Shown here in pieces: positions 49,204 to 59,358 of a stretch of 64,000 nt of DNA. Positions within the stretch are counted from its first letter, which is position 1; each line of letters begins with the position of its first letter. Under the pieces are notes generated by a model. That model searched no databases and was not told the origin of the DNA. It saw only the letters and a program-made list of their open reading frames with translations. This DNA comes from Ramlibacter rhizophilus. Its GTDB lineage: Bacteria > Pseudomonadota > Gammaproteobacteria > Burkholderiales > Burkholderiaceae_C. The position numbers and the translations under genes were made by a program. The DNA lies in contig NZ_SMLL01000001.1 of the NCBI RefSeq assembly GCF_004681965.1, positions 124,001-188,000 of the forward strand, in the 5' to 3' direction.

Positions 49204-50300
49204 GCCTCGTCGGCTCCTTCGGGTTCGGTTTCGGTGTGCGCGCGCCGGGCGGCGGGCGTCGAGCCGCGCTCGCGCTCGGCGAGCCAGCCGTAGAGGCGCT
49301 CGATGCCGGCCTGCGTGTCCACCCGCGGGCGCCAGCCGGTGGCGGCCTCGAAGGCGCCGGTGTCCGAGACGTAATAGCGCTGGTCGCCCGTGCGCCACGC
49401 GTCGAACTCCAGGCCCGGGCGCGTGCCGTGCAGTTGCTCGATGCGGTCGACGAGGTCCAGCAGGCTGATGGTGTTGGCGGGCCCGCCGCCGATGTTGAAG
49501 GCGCGGCCGCAGAGGCGCGGCGCGTTGCGCTCGGCCAGCAGGAAGGCATCGACCAGGTCGTCCACGAACAGGATGTCGCGCACCTGTCGGCCATCGCCGT
49601 AGAGCGTGATGCGCTCGCCGCGCAGCGCCCGCAGCAGGAAGTGCGCGACCCAGCCCTGGTCCTCGGTGCCGAACTGGCGCGGGCCGTAGATGCAGCTCAT
49701 TCGGAACACGAGCGTTGTGAGGCCGTAGCTGCGCGCGTAGTCGATCGCGTACTGGTCGGCGGTGCCCTTGGAGCAGCCGTAGGGGCTGTGGAAGTCCAGC
49801 GGCCGCGCCTCGGAGACGCCACGCGCGCGCCACTGCGCGTCCTGGGGGAGGTAACGCTGGCCCTCCAGCACCAGGGGCACGTCGGCCAGGCCGCCGTACA
49901 CCTTGTTGGTGGAGGTCAGGAGCAGGGGCGGGGGCGCGTCGCTGGCGCGCACGGCCTCCAGCACGTTGAGCGTGCCGGCGGCGTTGACCTCGAAGTCCTC
50001 GCGCGGATCGGCCAGGCTGGTGGTCACGGCCACCTGCGCGGCGAAGTGATAGACCTGCGTGGCGCCGGCCACCGCCTCGCGCACGGCACGTGCGTCGCGC
50101 ACGTCGGCCACCGACACCTCCAGCGCGTCGCCGTGGGTGCGGCGCAGCCACTGCAGGTTCTGCTCCACGCCCGGGCGCTGCAGGCTGTCGAGCACGCGCA
50201 CGCGCCGCCCCTGCGCGAGCAGGCGGTCGGCGAGATTGGAGCCGACGAACCCGGCCCCGCCTGTGATGAGGGTGACCCCTCCTGTTGCCGCGCCCGTCAT
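49188..50300 (-). CDS. NAD-dependent nucleotide-sugar epimerase (CDP-paratose-2-epimerase-like)
   Basis: A 370-residue extended SDR. NAD motif TLITGGAGFVGSNLADRLLA, STNKVYGGLADVPL, active-site YGCSKGTADQYAIDYARSYG (Y-x3-K), and MSCIYGPRQFGTEDQGWVAH. The last two resemble CDP-paratose/CDP-tyvelose 2-epimerases. It probably forms one sugar nucleotide for the tandem glycosyltransferases. The C-terminal ~25 residues are a polar Glu/Ala-rich tail. Its start overlaps the next gene's stop by ATGA. Confidence 0.86.
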   Translation of the reverse strand: MTGAATGGVTLITGGAGFVGSNLADRLLAQGRRVRVLDSLQRPGVEQNLQWLRRTHGDALEVSVADVRDARAVREAVAGATQVYHFAAQVAVTTSLADPREDFEVNAAGTLNVLEAVRASDAPPPLLLTSTNKVYGGLADVPLVLEGQRYLPQDAQWRARGVSEARPLDFHSPYGCSKGTADQYAIDYARSYGLTTLVFRMSCIYGPRQFGTEDQGWVAHFLLRALRGERITLYGDGRQVRDILFVDDLVDAFLLAERNAPRLCGRAFNIGGGPANTISLLDLVDRIEQLHGTRPGLEFDAWRTGDQRYYVSDTGAFEAATGWRPRVDTQAGIERLYGWLAERERGSTPAARRAHTETEPEGADEACKPV

Positions 50301-51412
50301 ACCGTGAGTCCGCGCGCGCTGAGTTCGGCGCTGGCCTGCGCCACGCGGTCCTCGGCGGCCTGGCCGGCCAGCCACTGCGCCAGTTCGGCCATGCCTTCGT
50401 CCAGGCGGACCTGCGGCTCGTAGCCCAGCACCTTGCGCGCCTTGCCGATGTCCGAGAAGCAGTGGCGGATGTCGCCCACGCGGTACTTGCCGAGGATCTC
50501 GGGTTCGATGCCCTCCCGGCCCATCACGCGGGCCAGCCGGGTTGCGATGGCGCGCACCGTCTGCGGCTCGCCGCTTCCGACGTTGAACACCTCACCGGCC
50601 GCGGCCGGCGTCTCCAGCGCGAGGCGGCACGCGCGCGCCACGTCATAGACGCTCACGAAATCGCGCTGCTGCAGGCCGTCCTCGAAGATGCGCGGCGGGC
50701 TGTCGTTGAGAAGGCGCGAGGCGAAGATGGCCAGCACGCCGGTGTAGGGGTTGGACAGCGCCTGGCGCGGGCCGTAGGCGTTGAAGAAGCGAAGCGCCAC
50801 GGTGGGGATCTGGTAGGCCCGTCCCGTCATCAGGCACAGGCGCTCCTGGTCGAACTTGGACAGGGCGTAGACCGAGGCCAGCGCCGGGCTCTTGGACTCG
50901 GGCGTGGGCACGGGCTGCAGCGTGGTGCCGTCGGCGTCGTGCAGTTCCCAGTCGGCGCGCCGCAGCTGCTCCAGCGAGCGTTCGCCGCCTTCGCGCACCT
51001 GGCCCGAGGGCGTGCGGTACAGGCCCTCGCCATACAGGCTCATGCTGGAGGCGATCACCAGGCGCTCCACGGGCCGCGCGATCAGCGCCTCCAGCAGCAC
51101 GGCGGTGCCGAGGTTGTTCACCCGCGTGTAGTGCGCCACCTCGTACATGCTCTGGCCCACGCCCACCGCGGCGGCGAAGTGATACACCGCATCGACCCCG
51201 CGCAGCGCCTGCTCGACCGCTTCCTTGTCGCAGACGTCGCCGACGATGAGCTCGACTTCCTTGTCCAGGTAGTCCGGCCGCTGGCGCCCGTGTCCGTGGA
51301 CCTGCGGCGAGAGCGTGTCCAGCGCACGCACTTCGTATCCCTTGGCTAGCAGCTCGTCGGCCAGGTGCGAGCCGATGAAACCGGCGCCTCCCGTGATCAG
51401 CACTTTCTTCAT
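50297..51412 (-). CDS. NAD-dependent epimerase/dehydratase (GalE-like)
   Basis: A 371-residue extended SDR, first gene of the ten-gene minus-strand run. VLITGGAGFIGSHLADELLA at the N-terminus, SSMSLYGEGLYR, the catalytic YALSKFDQER, and RFFNAYGPRQALSNPYTG. A ~25-residue insertion between the Ser and Tyr regions (with LEQLRRADWELHDADG) is less usual. Likely produces a 4-epimerised sugar nucleotide. It is divergent from the inositol-3-phosphate synthase gene over 179 bases, which presumably contain both promoters. Confidence 0.86.
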   Translation of the reverse strand: MKKVLITGGAGFIGSHLADELLAKGYEVRALDTLSPQVHGHGRQRPDYLDKEVELIVGDVCDKEAVEQALRGVDAVYHFAAAVGVGQSMYEVAHYTRVNNLGTAVLLEALIARPVERLVIASSMSLYGEGLYRTPSGQVREGGERSLEQLRRADWELHDADGTTLQPVPTPESKSPALASVYALSKFDQERLCLMTGRAYQIPTVALRFFNAYGPRQALSNPYTGVLAIFASRLLNDSPPRIFEDGLQQRDFVSVYDVARACRLALETPAAAGEVFNVGSGEPQTVRAIATRLARVMGREGIEPEILGKYRVGDIRHCFSDIGKARKVLGYEPQVRLDEGMAELAQWLAGQAAEDRVAQASAELSARGLTV

Positions 51413-51591
51413 GACGTGACCTAATCCCTGAGTTCTCGTGCTGGCGAATCGTATGCCCTTGGCCTTCGCGGCGGGGCCCGCTGAAACTCTTCGGTGCTAT
51501 TTTTTTCATTGCCGAGCGCAAGTCGCAACACGGTTCGGAATGTGCTGTGTAGGATGCCTTTCACGCTGTGTTTCCAGGGAGAAGAAGCCGG

Positions 51592-52725
51592 ATGAAAAAG
51601 CTTCGCGTGGCCATCATCGGTGTGGGCAACTGCGCGTCCTCGCTGGTGCAGGGCGTGCACTACTACCGCGATGCGAGTGGCCAGGATTTCATTCCTGGGC
51701 TGATGCACGTGGACCTGGGCGGCTACCTGCCCGGGGACATCGAGTTCAGCGCCGCCTTCGACATCAGTGCGCACAAGGTCGGCCGCGACCTGGGCGAGGC
51801 CATCTACGCCGAACCGAACAACACCATCCGCTTCGCCGAGGTGCCTCGCCTGAACGTGCCCGTGCACCGCGGCATGACGCACGACGGGCTGGGCACCTAC
51901 CTCAAGGATGTGGTGCCCAAGGCCGGTGGCAGCACCGACGACATCGTCGCCATCCTCAAGGACACGCGCACCGACGTGGTGGTCTCCTACCTGCCGGTGG
52001 GCTCGGAGATGGCCACCAAGTGGTACGTCGAGCAGGTGCTGGAGGCCGGTTGCGCCTTCGTCAACTGCGTGCCGGTCTTCATCGCCTCGCAGCCCTACTG
52101 GAACAAGCGCTTCGCCCAGCGGCGGCTGCCGCTGGTGGGCGACGACATCAAGTCGCAGGTGGGCGCGACCATCGTCCACCGCATCCTCACGGACCTGTTC
52201 AGGAAGCGCGGCGTGCGGCTGGACCGCACCTACCAGCTCAACTTCGGCGGCAACACCGACTTCCTCAACATGCTGGAGCGCGAGCGCCTCGCGTCCAAGA
52301 AGATCTCCAAGACCCAGGCGGTCACCAGCCAGCTGGGCCAGCCGCTGGCCGAGAAGAACGTGCACGTGGGCCCGAGCGACTACGTGCCCTGGCTGGAGGA
52401 CCGCAAGTTCTGCCACATCCGCATGGAGGGCACGGGCTTCGGCGGCGTGCCCATGCAGTGCGAAGTGAAGCTGGAGGTCTGGGACTCGCCCAACTCGGCC
52501 GGCGTGGTGATCGACGCCATCCGCTGCGCCAAGATCGCGCTGGACCGCGGCATCGGCGGCGCCATCAACGGGCCGTCGAGCTATTTCATGAAAAGCCCGC
52601 CCATCCAGTTCACCGACGATGAAGCGCGGGAGCTGGTGGAAGCCTTCATCCGTGGCGATGCGGTCCCCATCAAGTCCCGCCGACGCAACCCAGGCAGCAA
52701 GCCCACCGCGGTGAAGACCGCCTGA
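51592..52725 (+). CDS. Inositol-3-phosphate synthase
   Basis: A 377-residue myo-inositol-1(3)-phosphate synthase of the bacterial/archaeal type. NAD motif [75 protein letters not shown] and SNPN-like [19 protein letters not shown] with the catalytic lysines in [10 protein letters not shown]. It converts glucose 6-phosphate to inositol 3-phosphate. Bacterial inositol synthesis outside actinobacteria is sporadic, so its setting with glycosyltransferases, dehydrogenases and a phosphatase is informative. ATG at 51592 is preceded by GGGAGAAGAAG. Confidence 0.92.
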   Translation: MKKLRVAIIGVGNCASSLVQGVHYYRDASGQDFIPGLMHVDLGGYLPGDIEFSAAFDISAHKVGRDLGEAIYAEPNNTIRFAEVPRLNVPVHRGMTHDGLGTYLKDVVPKAGGSTDDIVAILKDTRTDVVVSYLPVGSEMATKWYVEQVLEAGCAFVNCVPVFIASQPYWNKRFAQRRLPLVGDDIKSQVGATIVHRILTDLFRKRGVRLDRTYQLNFGGNTDFLNMLERERLASKKISKTQAVTSQLGQPLAEKNVHVGPSDYVPWLEDRKFCHIRMEGTGFGGVPMQCEVKLEVWDSPNSAGVVIDAIRCAKIALDRGIGGAINGPSSYFMKSPPIQFTDDEARELVEAFIRGDAVPIKSRRRNPGSKPTAVKTA

Positions 52726-52763
52726 CTCTAGTGGGGAGTCCCCCCACCTCCAGTTCTCTTTCC

Positions 52764-53684
52764 ATGATCGAAGCCGTCAAATTCTGGAACGAACCCAACA
52801 ACAAGTCGCACTGGGACCTCGAGCTCGACCCGGAGTGGATCCGCTTCGGCGAGATGACGCGCCTGGCCTGCTCGGCGGTGGCGGCCGAGAACGCGCAGCT
52901 CACCCGCGTGCTGGGCGGCATCTCGCCCATCGACCCGCAGTTCATCCAGCGGCTGGACGCGCAGGGCGTGCTGGATGGCGTGCATGCCGTGGCGGTGCAC
53001 GGGTTCCCGCTGGACTGGAACCTCTGGCAGATCCACGAGTGGCCCGACAAGCTGGCCGAGATCCAGGCCGTGACCTCGCTGCCGGTCTGGGTGACCGAGG
53101 TGGGCGTGTCCACCTTCGGCGCCGAGGAGGTGCAGGCCTGGGGGCTGGAGCGCACGGCGCAACTGCTGATGGGGCGCGCCCCGCGGATCCACTGGTATTC
53201 GCTCTACGATCTGCCCAAGGCCTGGCCCGCCACCACGCGGCATCGCGAGGCCGAGGGCTCCAGCTACTACCGCCACTTCCACATGGGCCTCCTGCGCGAG
53301 GACGGCAGCCCCAAGCTCGCCGCCCGCGAGTTCCACCGCTTCACGCCCGAGCTGGGCATCTGCCAGTGGTTCCACTTCGAGGACCACCGCCTCCATGATG
53401 CGGTGCGCTGGTTGCGGCAGCTGGGTGTGAAGAAGCTGCGCACGGGCCTGAGCTGGGCCGACAGCTTCCGGCCCGATGCCGACGCGTGGTTCGATCGCCA
53501 GATGGCCGCGCTGGACGAGTTCGACCTCACGGTCACGTTCTGCTTCACGCCCGAGCACCGGGGTTTGCAGCCGCACCACACCAGCGCGCCGCAGGTGGCC
53601 GAGGAGTACGCCGAGTTCTGCGCCCGCATGGTGCGGCGCTACGCGGGCCGTTCCGCGCCCATGCCGCTCGCGGCCACGGCCTGA
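52764..53684 (+). CDS. Clan GH-A glycosidase-like protein, apparently circularly permuted
   Basis: A 306-residue cytosolic protein with GH-A (beta-xylosidase-like) signatures in an unusual order. It begins directly with the acid/base motif KFWNEPNNKSHWD (Glu10), then the nucleophile motif VWVTEVGVSTF (Glu112) and IHWYSLYDLPKAWP. The segment that normally forms the first strands, VKKLRTGLSWADSFRPDADA with VTFCFTPEHRGLQPHHTS and EFCARMVRRYA, comes last (~residues 210-294), where in related enzymes it directly precedes the NEP. It lies 38 bases after the inositol-3-phosphate synthase gene. Substrate unknown; both catalytic acids are present. Confidence 0.72.
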   Translation: MIEAVKFWNEPNNKSHWDLELDPEWIRFGEMTRLACSAVAAENAQLTRVLGGISPIDPQFIQRLDAQGVLDGVHAVAVHGFPLDWNLWQIHEWPDKLAEIQAVTSLPVWVTEVGVSTFGAEEVQAWGLERTAQLLMGRAPRIHWYSLYDLPKAWPATTRHREAEGSSYYRHFHMGLLREDGSPKLAAREFHRFTPELGICQWFHFEDHRLHDAVRWLRQLGVKKLRTGLSWADSFRPDADAWFDRQMAALDEFDLTVTFCFTPEHRGLQPHHTSAPQVAEEYAEFCARMVRRYAGRSAPMPLAATA

Positions 53685-53694
53685 TGCGCGGCGC

Positions 53695-54312
53695 ATGACC
53701 CGGCTGCTGCTGCTGCGCCATGCCGCCCACGATCTGGCCGGCCGGGCGCTCGCCGGCCGCATGGAGGGCCTGGGGCTCAATGCCATCGGGCGGGAACAGG
53801 CCTTGCGTCTGGCGGATCACTTCCATGGCGACGATCGCATCGGCATCCCGCAGGTGCTGGCTTCCAGCCCGCAGCCGCGCGCGCGGGAGACGATCGCACC
53901 CCTGGCCGCGCGCCTGGGCCTGCCGGTGTCCATCGCCCGGGAGTTCGACGAGATCGACTTCGGCGACTGGACCGGCCTCGCCTTCGAAGCCGTGCGCCAG
54001 CGGGATCCCGAGGCCTGGCGGCGCTGGTGCGAGCAGCGGTCCCAGGCCCGGCCCCCGGGCGGCGAGGCGTTCGAAGCCGTGGCCGCGCGCACGCGCGCCG
54101 GCCTGGAGCGGCTGCGGCGCGAGCATCCGGACCAGAGCGTGCTGGTGGTCTCGCACGCGGACGTCATCAAGGCCAGCATCGCCGGCGTGCTCGGCTTGTC
54201 CCTGGACCGGCTGGAGTGCTTCGACGTCGCCTGCGCGTCGCTCAGCGTGATCGAGCTGTACGAAGGAGGGGGTCGGCTCGTGCTGCTCAATGCAACGGTG
54301 GCAGGCGGGTAG
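53695..54312 (+). CDS. Histidine phosphatase family protein
   Basis: A 205-residue histidine phosphatase. The phosphoacceptor His is in LLLLRHAAHD (RHG is RHA here), with PRARETIAPLAARLGL, the acid DEIDFGDWTGLAFEAV, and the second His in VLVVSHADVIKASIAGVLG. It may dephosphorylate a sugar or inositol phosphate; it follows the inositol-3-phosphate synthase and glycosidase in one direction, so an inositol phosphate is an attractive but unproven substrate. Its last 26 bases overlap the convergent GT9-like gene. Confidence 0.85.
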   Translation: MTRLLLLRHAAHDLAGRALAGRMEGLGLNAIGREQALRLADHFHGDDRIGIPQVLASSPQPRARETIAPLAARLGLPVSIAREFDEIDFGDWTGLAFEAVRQRDPEAWRRWCEQRSQARPPGGEAFEAVAARTRAGLERLRREHPDQSVLVVSHADVIKASIAGVLGLSLDRLECFDVACASLSVIELYEGGGRLVLLNATVAGG

Positions 54313-55237
54313 CCGCGTCCATCACTTCATCGACCAGGCCTTCCCAATCCCCCGGCCGCGGCTGCCTGAAGATCCGCAGGCCCGGGTACCAGGGCGAGTC
54401 GCTGCGGCCTTCGCCCCAGCGCCAGTCGGCCTCGTGCTTGAGCAGCAGCCAGGTGGGCCGGCCCAGCGTGGCGGCCAGGTGCGCGGGCATGCCGTCCACG
54501 GCGATCACCAGGTCCATCTCCAGCAGGGCGGAGGCGGCGGCGAGGATGGATTCCGTGTGGCGCCACACGGGCACCAGTGGCGCGGCGAGCACGTCGGCGT
54601 TGCGGTGCAGGTCCTGCTGCAGGTCGTAGAAGCGAAAGCCGGGCAGGGCGAGCAACGGTGCGAGCGCGTCGAAGGGGAGGGATCGGCTCGGGTCCCAGCG
54701 GCTCGCGGACCAGAACAGGGCCACGCGACGCTGGCCGGCCTCCACCGGCAGCACGAAGACCTGCCGCTCGCGCACGCGCGGCGGCAGGTGCGGGTAGGGC
54801 GGTGGCAGCGTGGCCGCCGTGCTGCGCAGGGCGTAGGGCAGCTCCATCACCTCGATCTCCACCTCGTGCGCGGGCGGGTGGTCCGTCCACGCGTTGGAGA
54901 CCTTCCCCAGCCCTGGCGCACCCTGCAGCAGCGCCAGCAGCATGGGCTGCACCAGGAAGTGGAGTTCACGCGCCTGCGCCGCAACGGTGGGTACGAAGCG
55001 CATGAACTGCAGCGTGTCGCCCAGCCCGTGCAGGCAGCGCACGAGGACCGAGCGGCCCGCGGGCGGCGTGCCGTCCCAGACCAGGTGCTGCGGCCCGCGC
55101 ACGAAGCCCGGCGCGTGCTGCTGCTCGCGGCGGGGTCCTTCGATGCGGTCGGTCTGCCGCCAGGCGGCCTCGAAGTCGCCGGCGCGCATGGCGGCCTGCC
55201 AGCGCGTGGCCACGTCCTGGAGCTCGGTCTCAGTCAA
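54287..55237 (-). CDS. GT9/heptosyltransferase-like protein
   Basis: A protein of about 316 residues resembling the glycosyltransferase-9-like, TPR-associated proteins. Parts seen are [20 protein letters not shown] with [33 protein letters not shown] and [20 protein letters not shown] followed by PTWLLL, a donor-site-like region. The start is uncertain: a TTG at 55237 overlaps the upstream stop by 8 bases, and an ATG at 55189 is possible. It may add a sugar made by the upstream decarboxylase-like enzyme. Confidence 0.7.
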   Translation of the reverse strand: MTETELQDVATRWQAAMRAGDFEAAWRQTDRIEGPRREQQHAPGFVRGPQHLVWDGTPPAGRSVLVRCLHGLGDTLQFMRFVPTVAAQARELHFLVQPMLLALLQGAPGLGKVSNAWTDHPPAHEVEIEVMELPYALRSTAATLPPPYPHLPPRVRERQVFVLPVEAGQRRVALFWSASRWDPSRSLPFDALAPLLALPGFRFYDLQQDLHRNADVLAAPLVPVWRHTESILAAASALLEMDLVIAVDGMPAHLAATLGRPTWLLLKHEADWRWGEGRSDSPWYPGLRIFRQPRPGDWEGLVDEVMDAATRLPPLH

Positions 55238-56222
55238 CGTCGGCGGTGAGCGACTGCTCGAACGAGGCGATGGTGCGCACCAGCCCCTCGCGCAGCGGCA
55301 CGGTGGGCTGCCACTGCAGCTTCTCGGCGGCCAGTCGGATGTCTGGCCGCCTCTGCGTCGGGTCGTCCGCCGGCAGGGGCTCATGCACGATGCGCGAGCG
55401 CGATCCGGTCAGCTCGATGACCAGCTTCGCCAGCTGGGCCACCGTGAACTCACCCGGGTTGCCCAGGTTGACCGGACCACTGAAGTTCTCCGCCTGCATG
55501 AGCCGCACGAAGCCTTCGATGAGGTCGTCCACGTAGCAGAAGCTGCGCGTCTGGCTGCCGTCTCCGTAAACGGTGATGGGCGCGCCCCGCAGCGCCTGCA
55601 CGATGAAGTTGGACACTACGCGTCCGTCGCGCGGGTGCATGCGCGGGCCGTAGGTATTGAAGATGCGCGCGATGCGCACCTGCGCCAGGCCTTGCCGGTG
55701 GTAGTCGGCGAAGAGCGTCTCGGCGCAGCGCTTGCCCTCGTCGTAGCAGCTGCGCACGCCCACCGGGTTGACGTGGCCCCAGTAGGCCTCGGACTGGGGG
55801 TGCTGCTGCGGGTCGCCATACACCTCGCTGGTGGAGGCCTGGAACACGCGCGCTCCCCGGGCGCGACCCAGCTCCAGCACGTGCAGGGCGCCCAGCACGC
55901 TGGTGCGCGTGGTCTTGACGGGGTCGTGCTGGTAGTGCACCGGCGAGGCCGGGCAGGCCAGGTTGTAGATCTGGTCCACGACCAGGTCCGGGGGCAAGGG
56001 ACTCGTCACGTCGTGCTTCATCAGCGTGAAGCGCGGATGGCCGAGCAGGTGCGCCACGTTGCGTTCGCGGCCGGTGAAGAAGTTGTCCGCGCAGATGACC
56101 TCGTGGCCCTCGTCGACGAGGCGGTCGCACAGGTGGCTGCCGAGGAATCCCGCCCCTCCGGTGACCAGGATGCGCCGACCCCGTTCCGTGCTTCCCGTGC
56201 CCATGTCGCTCCCTTCTTCCAT
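55230..56222 (-). CDS. UDP-glucuronate decarboxylase-like epimerase (UXS)
   Basis: A 330-residue extended SDR resembling UDP-xylose synthase. NAD motif [79 protein letters not shown] and the catalytic [13 protein letters not shown]. These features separate it from GalE. It converts UDP-glucuronate, which the Ugd encoded at 57816 would supply, to UDP-xylose. ATG at 56222 or 56204. Likely cotranscribed with the GT9-like gene. Confidence 0.9.
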   Translation of the reverse strand: MEEGSDMGTGSTERGRRILVTGGAGFLGSHLCDRLVDEGHEVICADNFFTGRERNVAHLLGHPRFTLMKHDVTSPLPPDLVVDQIYNLACPASPVHYQHDPVKTTRTSVLGALHVLELGRARGARVFQASTSEVYGDPQQHPQSEAYWGHVNPVGVRSCYDEGKRCAETLFADYHRQGLAQVRIARIFNTYGPRMHPRDGRVVSNFIVQALRGAPITVYGDGSQTRSFCYVDDLIEGFVRLMQAENFSGPVNLGNPGEFTVAQLAKLVIELTGSRSRIVHEPLPADDPTQRRPDIRLAAEKLQWQPTVPLREGLVRTIASFEQSLTADVD

Positions 56223-56269
56223 TCACGTTGCCCGCGCCCGTTATAGCGGCGCCGCGGCATGTCGTGGGC

Positions 56270-57445
56270 TCAGGCGCGAGCGTTCGCGGCTTTGGCTGAC
56301 GTACTCTTGCGTTGCTTTCCCAGCATGACCAGGCTCTGCGAGAGCGCGCCCTCGACCGTCTGCGACAGGCGCTTCTCCAGCAGCTTGAGCACGGCCTGTT
56401 CCTGCGGCGTGAGGTCCGTGGACTGCAGCTGGGCATCGACCTCGCTGCGCACCTGCAGCAGCAGCCCGCCCGAGACGTAGGCGTCCAGGACCTCCGGATG
56501 GACGTAGCACTTGCGGCAGATGGTGGGCGTGTTGCCCAGGCGCGCCGCCACCTGTTCGATGGCCGCCTTGAGGTTCTTCTTTGCCGTGGCCGGCGTTCCG
56601 GCCTGCTCCAGCTCGTGCAGCGCCAGCGCGGCCATCACGGTGCCGGCCCAGGTGCGGAAGTCCTTGGCGGTGATGTCGCTGCCGGAGATCTCCTTGAGGT
56701 AGGCGTTGACGTCGTCGGAGCTCACGTCGCGCGGCTCGCCGTCCTCGTCCACATAGGCGAAGAGCTCCTGGCCCGGCAGCTCCTGGCAGGCGCGCACGAC
56801 GCGGGCCACGCGTGGGTTGCTGGTGCTGAGGTTCCAGCTCTTGCCGCTCTTTCCCGTGAAGCGGAACTTCAGCTGCGAGCCCTCCACCTTCACGTGGCGG
56901 TTGCGCAGCGTGGTCAGGCCGAAGCTCTTGTTCTCCTTCGCGTAGTCGTCATTGCCCACGCGGATCAGCGTGGTCTCCAGCAGGTGCACCACGGTGGCCA
57001 GCACCTTCTCGCGCGGCAGGCCCCGCTTGGCCATGTCGGCGTTCACGCGCGCGCGCAGGGCCGGCAGGGCGCGGGCGAACTCCAGCATGCGTTCGTATTT
57101 GTTGCTCTCGCGCACCTCGCGGAAGGCCGGGTGGTAGCGGTATTGCTTGCGGCCCTTGGCGTCACGGCCAGTAGCCTGCAGGTGGCCGTTGGCCGAGGGG
57201 CAGATCCAGACATCCGTCCAGGCCGGCGGAATGGCCAGCTTGCGCAGGCGCTCCAGCGTGGCCTCGTCTTCGATGCGCTCGCCCTTGGGCTTGAAGTAGT
57301 GGAAGCCGTCATCAACGCGTTCGCGGCGGATGCCCGGGCGGTCGTCCGAGACGTAGCGCAGCCCGGCCGACTCGGCGGCCTCGATGAGCTCGGATTGGCG
57401 CTCGTCACTCGTCGGAGCGGGGTCGTGAGCGGCTGCTTCTTTCAT
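56270..57445 (-). CDS. Bacterial DNA topoisomerase IB
   Basis: A 391-residue type IB topoisomerase of the poxvirus-like bacterial group, which relaxes supercoils via a tyrosine intermediate. N-terminal domain: [40 protein letters not shown] and [15 protein letters not shown]; catalytic domain: [31 protein letters not shown], and [18 protein letters not shown], where the Tyr of KCYVHP is the likely active site. The protein starts at ATG 57445. It is unrelated to the surrounding sugar genes. Confidence 0.92.
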   Translation of the reverse strand: MKEAAAHDPAPTSDERQSELIEAAESAGLRYVSDDRPGIRRERVDDGFHYFKPKGERIEDEATLERLRKLAIPPAWTDVWICPSANGHLQATGRDAKGRKQYRYHPAFREVRESNKYERMLEFARALPALRARVNADMAKRGLPREKVLATVVHLLETTLIRVGNDDYAKENKSFGLTTLRNRHVKVEGSQLKFRFTGKSGKSWNLSTSNPRVARVVRACQELPGQELFAYVDEDGEPRDVSSDDVNAYLKEISGSDITAKDFRTWAGTVMAALALHELEQAGTPATAKKNLKAAIEQVAARLGNTPTICRKCYVHPEVLDAYVSGGLLLQVRSEVDAQLQSTDLTPQEQAVLKLLEKRLSQTVEGALSQSLVMLGKQRKSTSAKAANARA

Positions 57446-57815
57446 GTGGTGCCGGATCCTGAGTTGCACAAGGGCGGGCTTGCTGGGCGGTCGCGCCGCA
57501 TTCGAAGGGTTGCCGTGGCGCGAGTGGCGGTAGGAGGTGGCCGACGAGACGCAGCGGCAGGCTGAGTGGCTCGAGGGGCGGGCGGAGGAGCCCGACACCT
57601 CTTCGCAACGCGCCTGGCCCGGCAGTTCCGGCATGGCACCTACCCACATCTGGTCAGCCGAAACGTGTGTCCCTTTGCAAGGCGTCTTGCCACCCGAATC
57701 ACGGTAGGAAGGTGCTTACGCGCACACGAGCCTGCCAAGCCACCACCGTCCAGGTCGTGCTCCGTACCCTCTGGCTTCGGTCGCAAGTAGCTGCGGCTGC
57801 AAGGGAGTGCGGTTC
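57446..57815. other. Intergenic region, topoisomerase and ugd promoters
   Basis: 370 bases between divergent genes. It presumably contains both promoters. I see no clear -35/-10 pair, repeat or RNA structure. The only notable site is AAGGGAG at 57801-57807, a good ribosome binding site eight bases before the ugd ATG. Confidence 0.5.
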
Positions 57816-59312
57816 ATGAAGGTCACCATCGTCGGCACCGGTTATGTGGGTCTGGTCACCGGGGCCTGCCTTGCCGAACTGGGCAACGACGTGTTCTGCC
57901 TGGACTCGGACGCGGACAAGGTGGCTTTGCTGCAGGCAGGCGGCATGCCGATCTATGAACCCGGGCTGCAGGAGATCGTCCAGCGCAACGTGGAAGAGGG
58001 GCGCCTCCTCTTCTCCAGCGATGTCAAGGCGAGCGTGGCCTTCGGCGACGTGCAGTTCATCGCGGTGGGCACGCCGCCGCGCGATGACGGCAGCGCGGAC
58101 CTGAGCTGCGTCTTCGACGCGGCGCGCGCGATCGGGCGGCACATGGACCGCTTCCGCGTCGTCGTGCAGAAATCGACCGTGCCGGTGGGGACCGCCGAGC
58201 AGGTGGCCCGGCTCGTGCGCGCCGAGCTTCAGGCGCACGGCAAGGACCTGGACTTCTCGGTGGTGAGCAACCCCGAGTTCCTCAAGGAAGGCGCGGCGGT
58301 GCAGGACTTCATGGCGCCCGACCGCATCGTCGTGGGCGCCGACGACGACCTGCCCGGGCGGCGCGCGCTCGCCCTGCTGCGGCAGCTCTATGCGCCCGTC
58401 AACCGCAACCAGGAGCGCCTGCGCGTCATGGACGTGCGCAGCGCCGAGCTGACCAAGTACGCGGCCAATGCCATGCTGGCGACGCGGATCTCGTTCATGA
58501 ACGAGCTGGCCAACCTCGCGGATTGCCTGGGCGCCGACATCGAGCTGGTGCGCCAGGGCATCGGCTCCGACCCGCGCATCGGCTACAGCTTCCTGCAGGC
58601 TGGGGCCGGCTATGGCGGCAGCTGCTTTCCCAAGGACGTGGATGCGCTGTGCCGCACCGCCCAGTCGAGCGGCACGCGGCTGGCCGTGCTGGAAGCGGTG
58701 CAGTCGGCCAACCTGCGCCAGAAGCAGGTCCTGCTGGACAAGGTGCTGGCGCATTTCGGGGGTGACCTGCGCGGCCGCACCATCGCCGTGCTGGGCCTGG
58801 CCTTCAAGCCGGACACGGACGACATGCGCGAAGCCCCCAGCCGCGCCCTCGTGGCCGGGCTGCTGCGCGCCGGCGCCAGGGTGGTGGCCCACGATCCCGT
58901 CGCCCGCGAGCAGGCGCAGCGGGCGCTGGAGCACGATCTCGCGGGCGAACCGCAGCTGCTGGCGCAGCTGGGCTACGTTGAGCGGCCGACCTCGGCGCTC
59001 GAGGGTGCCGATGCGGTCGTGATCGTGACGGAGTGGCGGCATTACCGCACGCTGAGCGCATCGCTCCTGAAGCGCAGCATGCGCACGCCGCTCGTGTTCG
59101 ACGGCCGCAATCTGCTGGACCCGCACCAGCTGGCGAGCCAGGGGGTGGCCTGCGTCGGCATCGGCCGCAGCAACCTGTCGCTGCTGCGCGAGGCCGATGC
59201 GCCCACGCCGCCGGCGCGCCAGCTCGCATTGCCCAAGAAGAAGGTGAGGGCAGAGTCGGCGCCGCAGGCCGCGCTCGGCGGCCCGGGCGTCCTGCCCGTG
59301 GCGACGGGCTGA
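57816..59312 (+). CDS. ugd: UDP-glucose 6-dehydrogenase
   Basis: A 498-residue enzyme that oxidises UDP-glucose to UDP-glucuronate in two NAD-dependent steps. Rossmann motif [33 protein letters not shown], the catalytic Cys in [20 protein letters not shown], and [20 protein letters not shown]. It is ~50 residues longer than the usual form because of a C-terminal tail rich in Ala, Pro and Lys after residue ~450. Its product feeds the UXS-like enzyme at 55230. Confidence 0.94.
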   Translation: MKVTIVGTGYVGLVTGACLAELGNDVFCLDSDADKVALLQAGGMPIYEPGLQEIVQRNVEEGRLLFSSDVKASVAFGDVQFIAVGTPPRDDGSADLSCVFDAARAIGRHMDRFRVVVQKSTVPVGTAEQVARLVRAELQAHGKDLDFSVVSNPEFLKEGAAVQDFMAPDRIVVGADDDLPGRRALALLRQLYAPVNRNQERLRVMDVRSAELTKYAANAMLATRISFMNELANLADCLGADIELVRQGIGSDPRIGYSFLQAGAGYGGSCFPKDVDALCRTAQSSGTRLAVLEAVQSANLRQKQVLLDKVLAHFGGDLRGRTIAVLGLAFKPDTDDMREAPSRALVAGLLRAGARVVAHDPVAREQAQRALEHDLAGEPQLLAQLGYVERPTSALEGADAVVIVTEWRHYRTLSASLLKRSMRTPLVFDGRNLLDPHQLASQGVACVGIGRSNLSLLREADAPTPPARQLALPKKKVRAESAPQAALGGPGVLPVATG

Positions 59313-59358
59313 CGAAGCTGTCACAGCTTCTGAGCCCGCCGCCCCGCCCCGCATCGCC

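Noticed and set aside
51413..51591. A sigma-70 promoter with TAGGAT at 51550-51555 for the inositol-phosphate synthase gene.
   Set aside because: No acceptable -35 hexamer at 16-18 bases was found, so it was not listed as a feature.
46129..54312. Mycothiol biosynthesis (inositol phosphate synthase, GT4, phosphatase).
   Set aside because: No deacetylase (MshB), cysteine ligase (MshC) or acetyltransferase (MshD) is present, and the other genes point to a larger glycan.
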